Shown: positions 53,174 to 61,386 of the stretch, piece after piece | Position numbering within the stretch: the stretch's first letter is position 1 | Layout: every line of letters starts with the position of its first letter | Assembly (NCBI RefSeq): GCF_015356785.1 | Contig: NZ_JAAEJV010000006.1 | Coordinates: 1-64,000 of the forward strand | DNA from: Candidatus Neptunochlamydia vexilliferae | GTDB taxonomy: Bacteria; Chlamydiota; Chlamydiia; Chlamydiales; Simkaniaceae | DNA length: 64,000 nucleotides | Direction of reading: 5' to 3' | Notes under the pieces: generated by a model | Seen by the model: only the letters and a program-made list of their open reading frames with translations | Database searches by the model: none | What the model was told of the DNA's origin: nothing | Position numbers and translations under genes: made by a program

Positions 53174-53527
53174 ATGCTTGCGGATAAGAAAATTTCTGAT
53201 TTTCAATGGATTATGAAAAAAATATGGTACATCTCCAGTAAGGAGTATCAGGAACACATCTGGGTGAGGCATGAGGATTCAGAAATCTGTGATTCATATG
53301 ATGATACAACAGAAGGATTTTATGAATGTGAAGGGATTCTTGAAGATCCTAGTGATATTATTATTTCGGATAGCCAATATCAAATGCTTAAAAAGCTTTA
53401 TGATATGGTTTATGCTTATGATACTTCCGAAGCTCGTCCGGAAAGTGATAAGGATATAGTGAGTGATCCTAAATGGCACGAGATCCAAAAATATGCCAAG
53501 AAGGTGTACGATGAATTGCAGAAATAA
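53174..53527 (+). CDS. Putative immunity protein, single domain
   Basis: 117 residues, paralogous to the first domain of the preceding gene: SSKEYQEHIWVRHEDSEICD, ILEDPSDIIISDSQYQMLKK and the tail DPKWHEIQKYAKKVYDELQ. About 85 bases around its 3' end repeat those at the end of the preceding gene, 367 bases apart, so it arose by a tandem duplication. Probably a spare or diverged immunity protein for a related toxin. Confidence 0.72.
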   Translation: MLADKKISDFQWIMKKIWYISSKEYQEHIWVRHEDSEICDSYDDTTEGFYECEGILEDPSDIIISDSQYQMLKKLYDMVYAYDTSEARPESDKDIVSDPKWHEIQKYAKKVYDELQK

Positions 53528-53538
53528 TTGTTTTTAGT

Positions 53539-53823
53539 ATGCTTAAGCATAAGTTTAATATTAAATCATTTGAATCATTTGAACTTCTTGGGGAATTTAT
53601 TATCGAAATCCGGTACCAAGATGGAAAAATCCAGATGATAGATTTTGGGCAGATCAGACATGAAGGTTGGTGGCATGAAGGTTGGTGGAAGGAACTGGAA
53701 GACCCTGAATACTTTAAAAAGGTCAAAATCAATGAAATTGAGAATTTAGAGTGGCCTCATGGTCAGGACTTCAAGCCTGAGCACCTGTATTACTGGGAAA
53801 AATATCGTCAAGATTACATGTAG
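53539..53823 (+). CDS. DUF2442 family protein, copy 2
   Basis: 94 residues, almost identical to the copy at 49741 over IEIRYQDGKIQMIDFGQI and the whole second half, but with two small in-frame duplications (SFESFE, HEGWWHEGWW). The match continues past the stop codon. It has no DUF4160 partner. It overlaps nothing; the convergent zntA ends two bases later. Confidence 0.85.
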   Translation: MLKHKFNIKSFESFELLGEFIIEIRYQDGKIQMIDFGQIRHEGWWHEGWWKELEDPEYFKKVKINEIENLEWPHGQDFKPEHLYYWEKYRQDYM

Positions 53824-53824
53824 T

Positions 53825-55741
53825 CTATCTATTCTTAAGAAGCCTTAGGCTATTCAGCCCAACAAGAACGGTTCCTCCCTCGTGCAAGATGACAGCGAGC
53901 CAGAGGGGAATCAGCCCCAGCAAGGCTGGGGTGGTTGCGAGGCAGATGACGCCGAGCGCCAAGGTGAGGTTTTCTTGGACGATCCGGAGGGTTTTCTTCG
54001 CTTTTCGATGGAGCCAAAGGGCCAGGGTAAGGTCATCTTGAAGAAGGACGATATCGGAGGCGTCGACAGCGGTCGCACTCCCAATTTTTCCCATCGAGAT
54101 CCCGACGCTTGCTCGGGTAAGTGCCGGGGCATCATTAATCCCATCACCCACCATGGCGAGGTGTTTTTCAGCTGAGAGTTTAGAGATCGTTTCAAGCTTA
54201 TGCTCGGGGCGGAGGTCGGCATAGACCTGGGCGATCCCCAGCTCTTTAGCCACTTTATGGGCACTTTCTTCATGGTCGCCGGTGAGCATCGCCACCTCTA
54301 GCCCCTCTTCTCTTAACGCTTCGAGGGTCTCTTTGGCTTGTGGGCGGAGGGCATCGGAAAAAGAAAAGCGAAACAAAGCCTCTCCCACCTTTAAGAAGGT
54401 AACCATCTCCTTTTTATCAAGAGGTTTCTCGGGGGAGATGAAGGCCTCATTGCCGATCTTCACCGTTTCCCCTTTTTCGGTCACCGCTTGAAGGCCAAAC
54501 CCCGGCACCGACTGAAAGTTGGAGAGTGTTGCGGGGGCAACCTTTTTCTTGTCGGCAAACTGGCAAATTGCCTGCGCCATGGGGTGGGTGACATGTCTTT
54601 CAAGGGCGCTTGCAAGGGCGAGCGCCTCTTCGGTCAAAATTGGAGTTGCTCCTAGGGGCTCCACTCCGGTGCAGGTGAGCTCTCCTGTTGTGAGGGTTCC
54701 CGTTTTGTCAAAGGCAACAATGCGGCAGGCAGCAAAGGCATCGAGGGTGACTCCACCCTTGAGGAGAACCCCTTTACGGGCGCAGGCGCTAATGGCGCTG
54801 AGGTAAGCGGTCGGAGTTGCAATGATAAGAGCGCAAGGAGAGGCCGCAATTAAAAAGGTCAGGGCGCGGTAAACCGATCCTTCGACTCCCAAAAAGGGGA
54901 CCGAGAGAATGAGGGGAAGGGTTAAGGCAAAAAAGAAGAAAAGGGCAATAATCGTCAAGGCGTACCGCTTGCCAAACTTATCTAAAAACCGTTGGAGTTT
55001 TGGCTTCATCCCTTGCGCTTCATTGATGAGCTTAATGATTTTTGAAAGGGTGGACTCAGCACTTGTCTTGGTCACTTCAATCGTCAACGTTCCATCGAGG
55101 TTTCGACTTCCAGCTTGGACCTCATCCCCCTTTTTCTTGGAGACGGGGGCACTCTCTCCCGTGAGGTGGACGAGGTTGACAAATGAACTTCCGTCGATCA
55201 CATTCCCATCGAGGGGGACAACCTCACCTGCTCGGACAAGGAGATGGTCTCCCACGTTAATCTCTCGGACCGACCGTTCGACCAGCGCCCCAGCGGCGCC
55301 GATGACCATCCCTGTTGTTGGCGAAAGGTGGTTGAGGCTAATGAGCGCTCCCTTCGCCTTTTTCGAGACCGACTCTTCCATCGCCCCCGAAAAGGCAAAG
55401 AGGACAAGGAGGAGCCCTCCCTCCATTTGGCTTCCAATCATAAAAGAAAGAAAGGCAGCAAGGGTCATCAAAACATCGATGTTGATCTCTAAGTTTTTAA
55501 TATCTTCAATCGTCCCCAAAAGGGCCGGGGTTCCCGCTAAAAAGTAGACGAAAAGTAAACAGAGATTAGAAAGATCGATGCGGTAAAAAGAAGCGATAAA
55601 AGCGCTCAAGAGGAAAAAGGCGGAGAGAAGAGAACTTTTTAAGCTCAGGTTATGGGCCCAGCAGCGGGAATTTTTTTTAAGAAAAGGGCTGATACTCTCT
55701 TCTTGCCCCGAAGTGAAAAATTCATCAAAGATGTAAGGCAT
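53825..55741 (-). CDS. zntA: P1B-type heavy-metal ATPase with an SPC motif
   Basis: Exports transition-metal ions. The phosphorylated Asp is in FDKTGTLT, the actuator loop is HLTGESAPVSK, the hinge is MVGDGINDAPAL, and the membrane metal site reads AASPCALIIATPT: Ser-Pro-Cys in place of Cys-Pro-Cys, a variant associated with the P1B-4 group. No N-terminal heavy-metal-associated domain. 638 residues. It starts inside the end of the preceding gene (17-bp overlap), implying coupling. Matches CT727. The metal cannot be fixed from the sequence; Zn, Co or Fe are possible. Confidence 0.92.
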   Translation of the reverse strand: MPYIFDEFFTSGQEESISPFLKKNSRCWAHNLSLKSSLLSAFFLLSAFIASFYRIDLSNLCLLFVYFLAGTPALLGTIEDIKNLEINIDVLMTLAAFLSFMIGSQMEGGLLLVLFAFSGAMEESVSKKAKGALISLNHLSPTTGMVIGAAGALVERSVREINVGDHLLVRAGEVVPLDGNVIDGSSFVNLVHLTGESAPVSKKKGDEVQAGSRNLDGTLTIEVTKTSAESTLSKIIKLINEAQGMKPKLQRFLDKFGKRYALTIIALFFFFALTLPLILSVPFLGVEGSVYRALTFLIAASPCALIIATPTAYLSAISACARKGVLLKGGVTLDAFAACRIVAFDKTGTLTTGELTCTGVEPLGATPILTEEALALASALERHVTHPMAQAICQFADKKKVAPATLSNFQSVPGFGLQAVTEKGETVKIGNEAFISPEKPLDKKEMVTFLKVGEALFRFSFSDALRPQAKETLEALREEGLEVAMLTGDHEESAHKVAKELGIAQVYADLRPEHKLETISKLSAEKHLAMVGDGINDAPALTRASVGISMGKIGSATAVDASDIVLLQDDLTLALWLHRKAKKTLRIVQENLTLALGVICLATTPALLGLIPLWLAVILHEGGTVLVGLNSLRLLKNR

Positions 55742-56492
55742 GAGCGGTCCAACGGGCTAAGAAATGGATGGTCCCAATCGCTAAAATACCAACGGCTAAG
55801 TTCCAGACTACCGACTTGATGAGTTCATTTCCTTCCAGTTTGCTTGCAACCAAGGTGGCAACCGCAAAGATAAGACCAGAGAAAATAGCGGCTGTGACAA
55901 ACCCTCCAAAGAAAAAGCCCACTCCGATTGTTAAAGCAGCGATAAGGACTCCCACACCTGCCCCAACAGCTTGCTTAAGAGGGTGCTCATAAGACTCCAG
56001 GGTCAGGCCGAGCTCTTCTTCGAGCATGACCCGCAAAAGACGGTTGTCATCGGCCATCAGCACCTCGATCACTTGGTCGAGGAGTTTGCCGGTCAGCCCT
56101 TTCTGCTGATACATCGCGGTCAGCTCTTCTTTTTCTTGAGCCCGGTGGTGTTCAATCTCCCACCGCTCTTGCTCGATCAGGCGGTGGAGGCGCTCAAGAC
56201 GGGCCCATCCCAAAAGGGCGCTCCGTCCAACGCGCCAGAAAAGCCATCCGCACGAGAAAAAACCGAGAACCCAAACCGCTCTTGAAGGGGAAAACCCAAA
56301 AGCACTTAGTAAAATTCCGATGCCAAGGAGGATAATGGCCGTTTCCTTAATACTATCTGCAGCGGCAGTGATGTAGCCGGGAGTTTCAGCGCCATGGACC
56401 TCCGAGGTCGCCCGCGCCCCCTTTTCCCGTGCCGCCTTTAGATGTTCGATAGCATCTTTTCCCTCAAAATGGTTATGGCTTTTCTCGTTCAT
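55725..56492 (-). CDS. VIT1/CCC1-like membrane protein (CT728-like)
   Basis: 255 residues. Two hydrophobic N-terminal helices, a charged central segment (ELTAMYQQKGLTGKLLDQVI, MLEEELGL) and three C-terminal helices. The central segment resembles the cytosolic metal-binding loop of VIT1/CCC1 iron-manganese transporters, although the first part of the family fold is not well kept. It precedes and overlaps zntA, and both would move metals. Position equals CT728 of C. trachomatis. Confidence 0.75.
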   Translation of the reverse strand: MNEKSHNHFEGKDAIEHLKAAREKGARATSEVHGAETPGYITAAADSIKETAIILLGIGILLSAFGFSPSRAVWVLGFFSCGWLFWRVGRSALLGWARLERLHRLIEQERWEIEHHRAQEKEELTAMYQQKGLTGKLLDQVIEVLMADDNRLLRVMLEEELGLTLESYEHPLKQAVGAGVGVLIAALTIGVGFFFGGFVTAAIFSGLIFAVATLVASKLEGNELIKSVVWNLAVGILAIGTIHFLARWTAHALHL

Positions 56493-56571
56493 GTTTTTTA
56501 CTTTACCTCATTGGGTTTAAAAACCCAAGAGCCTATCTATATCGAGCGCTTTCTCTTATTTTTTAGAGAAA

Positions 56572-56631
56572 TATACCTATTTATACCCATTTATACCTGG
56601 ATTCAGGTATAAATGAGTATAAACGAGTATA
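56572..56631. promoter_or_regulatory. 60-bp palindromic array of GTATAAA units
   Basis: Three units on the right arm (GTATAAATGA, GTATAAACGA, GTATAAATTG) mirror three on the left arm (TATACCTA, TTATACCCAT, TTATACCTG). The arms pair base by base around GATT at 56600-56603, the inner 12 pairs without mismatch. It ends 22 bases before the AAA-ATPase start. It looks like a multi-site operator or replication-type iteron. Confidence 0.75.
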
Positions 56632-56653
56632 AATTGTAAAAATGAGGTGATTT

Positions 56654-57856
56654 ATGGACCCTTTGAAAAATCCATTTTCTCCAGGAGCAGGGACCCCTCC
56701 TCCAGAGCTAGTAGGTAGAGATCCTGTGTTAGAACAAGGGCGAATCCTTCTTGGTCGAATAAAGGGAGGACGCCCAGAGAAAAGCTTACTGCTGACAGGA
56801 CTTCATGGTGTGGGTAAAACAGTTCTTTTAAATCAGATCGAACACGCTGCTAAAAATAATGGGTTTCGAACTGTTTTCATTGAGGCTCATGAAGACAAAG
56901 GGTTAGGCCCTTTAATTGTTCCTTATCTTCGGTCTCTTTTGTTTGATATCGATCGAATAGCAGGAGTGGGGAATAAAGCAAAAAGGGCCCTTTCTGTTCT
57001 TAGGAGTTTTGTGGCAGGCTTAAAGCTGACTTATGGTGAAGTCTCAGTTCGATTAGATATCGATCCTGAGAAAGGATGTGCTGATAGCGGTGACCTAGAA
57101 ATTGATTTACCTGAGCTATTTATTGCTATTGGTGAAGCTGCTGCTGATCGCTGTTGTCCAATTGCGATTTTTATTGATGAATTGCAATACCTTAATAAAA
57201 AAGAGTTAGGGGCTTTGATTATGGCGATGCATAAATTGCAGCAACGCCAGCTCCCTGTTGTGTTATTAGGAGCGGGACTTCCTATCCTTCCTGGTTTAGC
57301 AGGAGACTCTAAATCCTACGCAGAGAGATTATTTAGTTTTCCCAATATTGGAGCTTTAACAAAAGAGGATGCGATAAGAGCCCTTCAAGATCCAGCCAAA
57401 CAAGAAGGGATTTGTTTTGATGCTTCAGCGCTAGAAGAGGTTTATTCCCTTACAAAGGGATATCCTTATTTTCTCCAGGAGTGGGGGTACGTCACTTGGA
57501 ATACGGCAGTAAGCAGTCCGATTACTGTAGAAGCAGTTAGGAAAGCAACAAAGGCGGCGATTCAGCGGCTTGATGAAAATTTTTTCCGTGTTCGCTTTAA
57601 CCGGCTTGTTCCCAGTGAAAAAGAATTTCTTAGAGCAATGGCTGAATTAGGGTCGGGAATTTGTCGAACCTCTGATGTAGTAAATATATTGGGGGTTAAA
57701 ATTGCAAGCCTTGGTCCTGTCCGAGCAAAGCTGATTAAAAAAGGGATGATTTATAGCCCTTCTCATGGGGAAATAGCATTTACAGTTCCTCTATTTGATC
57801 AGTTCATGATTCGATCGGTCCCTAAGCTTGTAGGGGTGGGCCTTCAGGAGGTTTAG
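56654..57856 (+). CDS. Orc1/Cdc6-like AAA+ ATPase with C-terminal winged helix
   Basis: 400 residues. It starts NPFSPGAGTPPPELVGRDP, the usual opening of this family. Walker A GLHGVGKT is at 49-56 and Walker B IAIFIDELQYL near 170-180; a sensor-like VVLLGAGLPIL follows. The last 80 residues look like a winged helix (SEKEFLRAMAELG, GPVRAKLIKKGMIYSPSHG). Such proteins are scattered in bacteria, often in mobile or defence contexts. It sits in a cassette that splits CT728 from serS, behind a palindromic array it may bind. The stop codon lies in the end of a family A repeat. Confidence 0.85.
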   Translation: MDPLKNPFSPGAGTPPPELVGRDPVLEQGRILLGRIKGGRPEKSLLLTGLHGVGKTVLLNQIEHAAKNNGFRTVFIEAHEDKGLGPLIVPYLRSLLFDIDRIAGVGNKAKRALSVLRSFVAGLKLTYGEVSVRLDIDPEKGCADSGDLEIDLPELFIAIGEAAADRCCPIAIFIDELQYLNKKELGALIMAMHKLQQRQLPVVLLGAGLPILPGLAGDSKSYAERLFSFPNIGALTKEDAIRALQDPAKQEGICFDASALEEVYSLTKGYPYFLQEWGYVTWNTAVSSPITVEAVRKATKAAIQRLDENFFRVRFNRLVPSEKEFLRAMAELGSGICRTSDVVNILGVKIASLGPVRAKLIKKGMIYSPSHGEIAFTVPLFDQFMIRSVPKLVGVGLQEV

Positions 57857-57935
57857 GTTCTGCTCTCGAAATTTAGGGCTAAGGGATTCAGAGGAGGTTT
57901 TCTTGAATGACGAATCCCATAGCCAAAGTGCTATG
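57854..57935. repeat. Family A element end with hairpin (inverted orientation)
   Basis: TAGGTTCTGCTCTCGAAATT and a following GAGGAGGTTTTCTTGAA are the complement of the right half of the copy at 4474-4636. A hairpin, CCCATAGCCAAAGTGCTATGGG, comes next (57914-57935). The first TAG is the stop codon of the AAA-ATPase. Confidence 0.65.
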
Positions 57936-58247
57936 GGTGAGGAAGAAAGGAAGTCTAGTGAAGCCGCAGCTGTCCATCGACTCCAAAAATTGGCGTATAC
58001 TGAGCAGAAAAAGCTTTTCTTTAATCGGAGAAAAAATTAAACTTGATGCTTAATAACCTGCGATTGCTACCTAGGGATGCCTGCTTGAATTTTTCTTTTT
58101 CTACAGGTTTAGATGGGAAAAATGACCCCTACTTTAGGCAAGTATGTGGTCATTTTGCCCCCCTGAACCTGAAAAGAAATCGAAGATCCCTTCAGGCACC
58201 CCTCGGAGGCAATCACAGGTACAAGTTTCCAACAAGGAGGAAATAAG
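57936..58247. other. Gene-free stretch with an imperfect hairpin
   Basis: No convincing gene. CAGGTTTAGATGGGAAAAATGA (58104 onward) and GGTCATTTTGCCCCCCTGAA (58148 onward) face each other as imperfect arms of about 24 bases; this could be a miniature element or a structured leader. A clear GGAGG lies just before the next gene. Confidence 0.45.
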
Positions 58248-58892
58248 ATGATACAGCAAGGATTTCAATATGGACTTACAGTACTCGATTATGCTCGACA
58301 ATGGGCAACTCCTTTAGTTGCCCCTATACAAGATTTTATGCGAGTTAACGAAGCAAGTGTTCAAAGAGCTTTAACGGCTACACTCAATGCTGATAATGCC
58401 AATATTATTACTCGTTATGCAGAAAATCAGGGGGTAAGAGAATCTGATGTTAAAAATGCACTTTTAAAAGCGCAAGAAAAGACAACTCAGATTGCCGTAG
58501 GGTTCTTTGCCTTGGCTGTTGCATTTTACACCCTTTCAAAGTACACCCCCTTTTTTAAAGATATCTGTCGCTATGCGTCCTACTTTTTTGGGTATGTCAC
58601 TTGGGAGGTTTTTAAAGTTGAGGGAGAAATTTTTAGAAGGATTGACCGTATTAATGAGCAAAATGCACAACAGAATGTAGCGCAAAATGTGCTCGTTAAT
58701 AGGTTGAATCAACTCTTTGGTGATATTAGAGCGAATTCTTTTTTAATAAGGTTTCTCAACACCAATATGAGCCTAGCTGGCTTTAATCTGCGCCCCTGGA
58801 ATATCCCCAACAACGATGTTGGAGCGATATTTACACAAATGGTTCAAGCGGCTAATCAGCAGAACCAGCCGGAGAACAACCAAGCTGACTAA
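58248..58892 (+). CDS. Hypothetical single-pass membrane protein, 214 residues
   Basis: Not recognised. A helical N-terminal part, one good membrane helix (TTQIAVGFFALAVAFYTLSK, about 83-102), a helical middle rich in Asn and Gln, and a Gln/Asn-rich tail. AAGGAGG lies 8 bases before ATG 58248, so it is very likely translated. Its 3' end overlaps the 3' end of the convergent serS by 41 bases. It may belong with the upstream AAA-ATPase to one acquired cassette. Confidence 0.7.
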   Translation: MIQQGFQYGLTVLDYARQWATPLVAPIQDFMRVNEASVQRALTATLNADNANIITRYAENQGVRESDVKNALLKAQEKTTQIAVGFFALAVAFYTLSKYTPFFKDICRYASYFFGYVTWEVFKVEGEIFRRIDRINEQNAQQNVAQNVLVNRLNQLFGDIRANSFLIRFLNTNMSLAGFNLRPWNIPNNDVGAIFTQMVQAANQQNQPENNQAD

Positions 58893-60147
58893 CCCCTCCA
58901 AGGTATTTGTGGAGAACGGGGGGAATCGTGACTGAGCCATCTTCCTGCTGGTTGTTCTCAAGAAGGGCAACCATGAGGCGGGAAGTAGCAAGGCCTGACC
59001 CATTAAGGGTATGAGCAAGCTCCGGCTTCCCTTCACCCCGTTTGAAACGGATCTTTGAGCGGCGCGCCTGAAAGTCGGTGCAGTTGGAAATCGAAGAGAC
59101 CTCATAGTAACGGTTTTGCCCAGGAAGCCACACCTCTAGATCGATTGTTTTTGCAGAGGCAAATGACATATCTCCCGTCACAAGAAGCATGCTCCGGTAA
59201 TGAATGTTGAGCGCTTGAAGAATCGTCTCGGCACTTTCAACCATTTCATTGTAGATCTTTTCACTCTCTTCGGGGCGGGTAACGCAAAATATCTCCACCT
59301 TGTTAAACTGGTGGGTTCGGATCAGCCCCCGCTCACCTGCTCCTGCGGCTCCTGCTTCGCGACGAAAACAGGGGGTGTAGGCGGTATATTTAAGGGGAAG
59401 CTCTTCCTCTTTGAGAATTTCATCATAGTGGATGCCATTCAGAACTGCTTCTGAAGTTGGAATGAGATAAAGATCATGATCTTTATCGCGGAGTTTGAAG
59501 AGCTGATCTTCAAATTTAGGAAGGTGGGCCGATCCAAAAAGGATGTCGCTTCGCCCTAGCAGGGGAGGGATCCACTGCTCAAAACCGTTGGCGACATGGG
59601 TGTCGATCATAAAGTTGATCAGTGCCCACTCGAGACGGGCTCCCATGCCTCGGTAGGCGGGCCACCCACTTCCTCCGATTTTTGCCCCCCGTTTAAAGTC
59701 AAAGAGGTGGAGCTTTTCATTGAGTTCGAGGTGGTTCTTGGGCTCGAAAGAAAAGGAGGGTTTTTCACCGAAAGTTTTGATCTCGACATTATCTGCTGGA
59801 TCGAGAGAAGCTTTGATCCCTTCTTCGGGAAGATTGGGAAGACATCCTAATTCAAATTTTAATTGCGCTTCAAGCTCGTTGCATTTGTGGTCGAGGGTGG
59901 AAATTTTTTCTTTGGCCCCTTCCATCGATTTGAGCAAGAGGGTGACATCTTCACCCTGCCGTTTTTTTTCACCCACCTCTTTGGCGCTTTGGTTGCGGAT
60001 GTTTTTAAGCTCTTCAGCCTCAATTTTTAGGGAGCGGATTTCTCCATCGAGCTTAAGAATATTTTGAACGGAGACCCCCTCTTCCTTTGTTTGAAGTTTT
60101 TTTTCCACTTCTTGGGGGTTTTCGCGGATCTGTTTGATGTCAAGCAT
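58852..60147 (-). CDS. serS: Seryl-tRNA synthetase
   Basis: Charges tRNA-Ser (and tRNA-Sec where present). N-terminal coiled-coil arm (about 30-100), class II motif 2 FRREAGAAG with RTHQF, and motif 3 LNGSGLATSRLMVALLE near the end. 431 residues, normal. Matches CT729, next to CT728-zntA in C. trachomatis; here a 2.4-kb cassette separates them. Confidence 0.97.
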   Translation of the reverse strand: MLDIKQIRENPQEVEKKLQTKEEGVSVQNILKLDGEIRSLKIEAEELKNIRNQSAKEVGEKKRQGEDVTLLLKSMEGAKEKISTLDHKCNELEAQLKFELGCLPNLPEEGIKASLDPADNVEIKTFGEKPSFSFEPKNHLELNEKLHLFDFKRGAKIGGSGWPAYRGMGARLEWALINFMIDTHVANGFEQWIPPLLGRSDILFGSAHLPKFEDQLFKLRDKDHDLYLIPTSEAVLNGIHYDEILKEEELPLKYTAYTPCFRREAGAAGAGERGLIRTHQFNKVEIFCVTRPEESEKIYNEMVESAETILQALNIHYRSMLLVTGDMSFASAKTIDLEVWLPGQNRYYEVSSISNCTDFQARRSKIRFKRGEGKPELAHTLNGSGLATSRLMVALLENNQQEDGSVTIPPVLHKYLGGVSQLGCSPAGSAD

Positions 60148-60270
60148 GGTTTTTCCTTTATTCTCTAAGCGATTCAGTGTACAATATAAGGCAAATATTT
60201 CCTACTTGAAAGATTGGAAAATTATTGTTACGATAAGAATAAATTTCACCAAAGATTTACAGGCAAATTC

Positions 60271-61383
60271 ATGGCAAAACAAAAATATCCTAAAGTGCAA
60301 AACCCTCTCATTCTCCGTTTCCACCGTCTGATGGACGCATTCGCAAAGTCGGATGATGAAAGAGACTTTTACCTCGACACCGTGGAGGGGTTCATCGTTT
60401 TTGCCGACCTGGATAAGAGTGTTGAAGAGCTCGAGGGGCTCGAGAAAGAGCTTCAGACATGCGCTGACCGTTTCCGCCTGATTCCGAAGATGACCTTCTA
60501 TGAAACCAAGAAGTTTATGGAAGGTTTTGTCAATGAAAAGGTCTATGATATCGACACGAAGGAAAAGCTTCTCGACATCATCTCCTCTAAAGAGGCGCGG
60601 GAAAACTTTCTTGAGTTTATCTATGACCACCTAACAGAGCTTGAAAAGTGGCAGCAGTATTACCACGAGCGGTCACGGATTCGCATTATCGAATGGCTCC
60701 GCAGTGAGGAGATACAGTTTGCTTTTGAAGAAGATCTCGATGTGACAAAACATGTCTTAGAAAAGGTGAAGCACCACCAGTTTGATGCAAAAGTTTCTAA
60801 AGATGTTCAAAATGCGCGTGAAACAATCGTTGTTAAGTCAAAGACCTACTACTCGAATGAAGCGCTTAATCCTCGTCCCAAACGGGGACGTCCTCCAAAG
60901 CAAGCGGCAAAAGTGGAGCTTGAGCCCCAGTACACCATCGATATTTATAAGACCGTTCCTCAGGCGATTCGCCCCTTTCTCTTTAATCCCGATTTTACCA
61001 GTACTTCGGTCACCTTCTCTGCGAAGTTCGATACCGAAGCGCAGCTCATCGCAAGTCTTCGAGGAAGTTCGCGCGTCAAAATCGACACGAAACTCGAAGC
61101 CCTTTCACAACGTCTCGAGTCGCTCCGCCACCTCTCTGACCGCCTCAAGTCGAGTTCAGGCTTAGGTCTTGAAAGCGAAGAGCGTCTTCTCCAAGCTGTG
61201 AGCGAAGGGGGAGAGGAGAAGAAAAGTAAAATTGCAGGGATTGCAAAAGGGTTCCTCCCTGGAAAGAAAAAAAGTGCCCCTAAAGAGAAGAAAGAGATCC
61301 AGGAGATGCTCCAGAAAAAACGGGAAGCGGGGATCAAGCAGGTTACTCCCATTAAACGCGGAAAGAAAAAAGAAGAAGGATAA
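60271..61383 (+). CDS. UPF0158-like protein with an AT-hook
   Basis: 370 residues from ATG 60271 (AKQKYPKVQ); the frame is open to 60214. Residues 30-160 resemble UPF0158 proteins (FYLDTVEGFIVFADLD, KMTFYETKKFMEGFVNEKV, REN-FLEFIYDHL, ERSRIRIIEWL). A PKRGRPPK motif (about 203-210) is a textbook AT-hook, which binds the minor groove of AT-rich DNA. The last 60 residues are very basic (KKKSAPKEKK, KRGKKKEE). A nucleoid or regulatory role is suggested by these features only. It precedes the E1 gene by three bases and is likely co-transcribed. Confidence 0.8.
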   Translation: MAKQKYPKVQNPLILRFHRLMDAFAKSDDERDFYLDTVEGFIVFADLDKSVEELEGLEKELQTCADRFRLIPKMTFYETKKFMEGFVNEKVYDIDTKEKLLDIISSKEARENFLEFIYDHLTELEKWQQYYHERSRIRIIEWLRSEEIQFAFEEDLDVTKHVLEKVKHHQFDAKVSKDVQNARETIVVKSKTYYSNEALNPRPKRGRPPKQAAKVELEPQYTIDIYKTVPQAIRPFLFNPDFTSTSVTFSAKFDTEAQLIASLRGSSRVKIDTKLEALSQRLESLRHLSDRLKSSSGLGLESEERLLQAVSEGGEEKKSKIAGIAKGFLPGKKKSAPKEKKEIQEMLQKKREAGIKQVTPIKRGKKKEEG

Positions 61384-61386
61384 GTC

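Noticed and set aside
54909-55547. A 212-codon plus-strand frame opposite zntA
   Set aside because: Shadow of the conserved P-type ATPase, whose motifs are all in the minus frame.
58043-58246. A 67-codon plus-strand frame
   Set aside because: It spans the imperfect hairpin, has no ribosome binding site, and the product shows no pattern.
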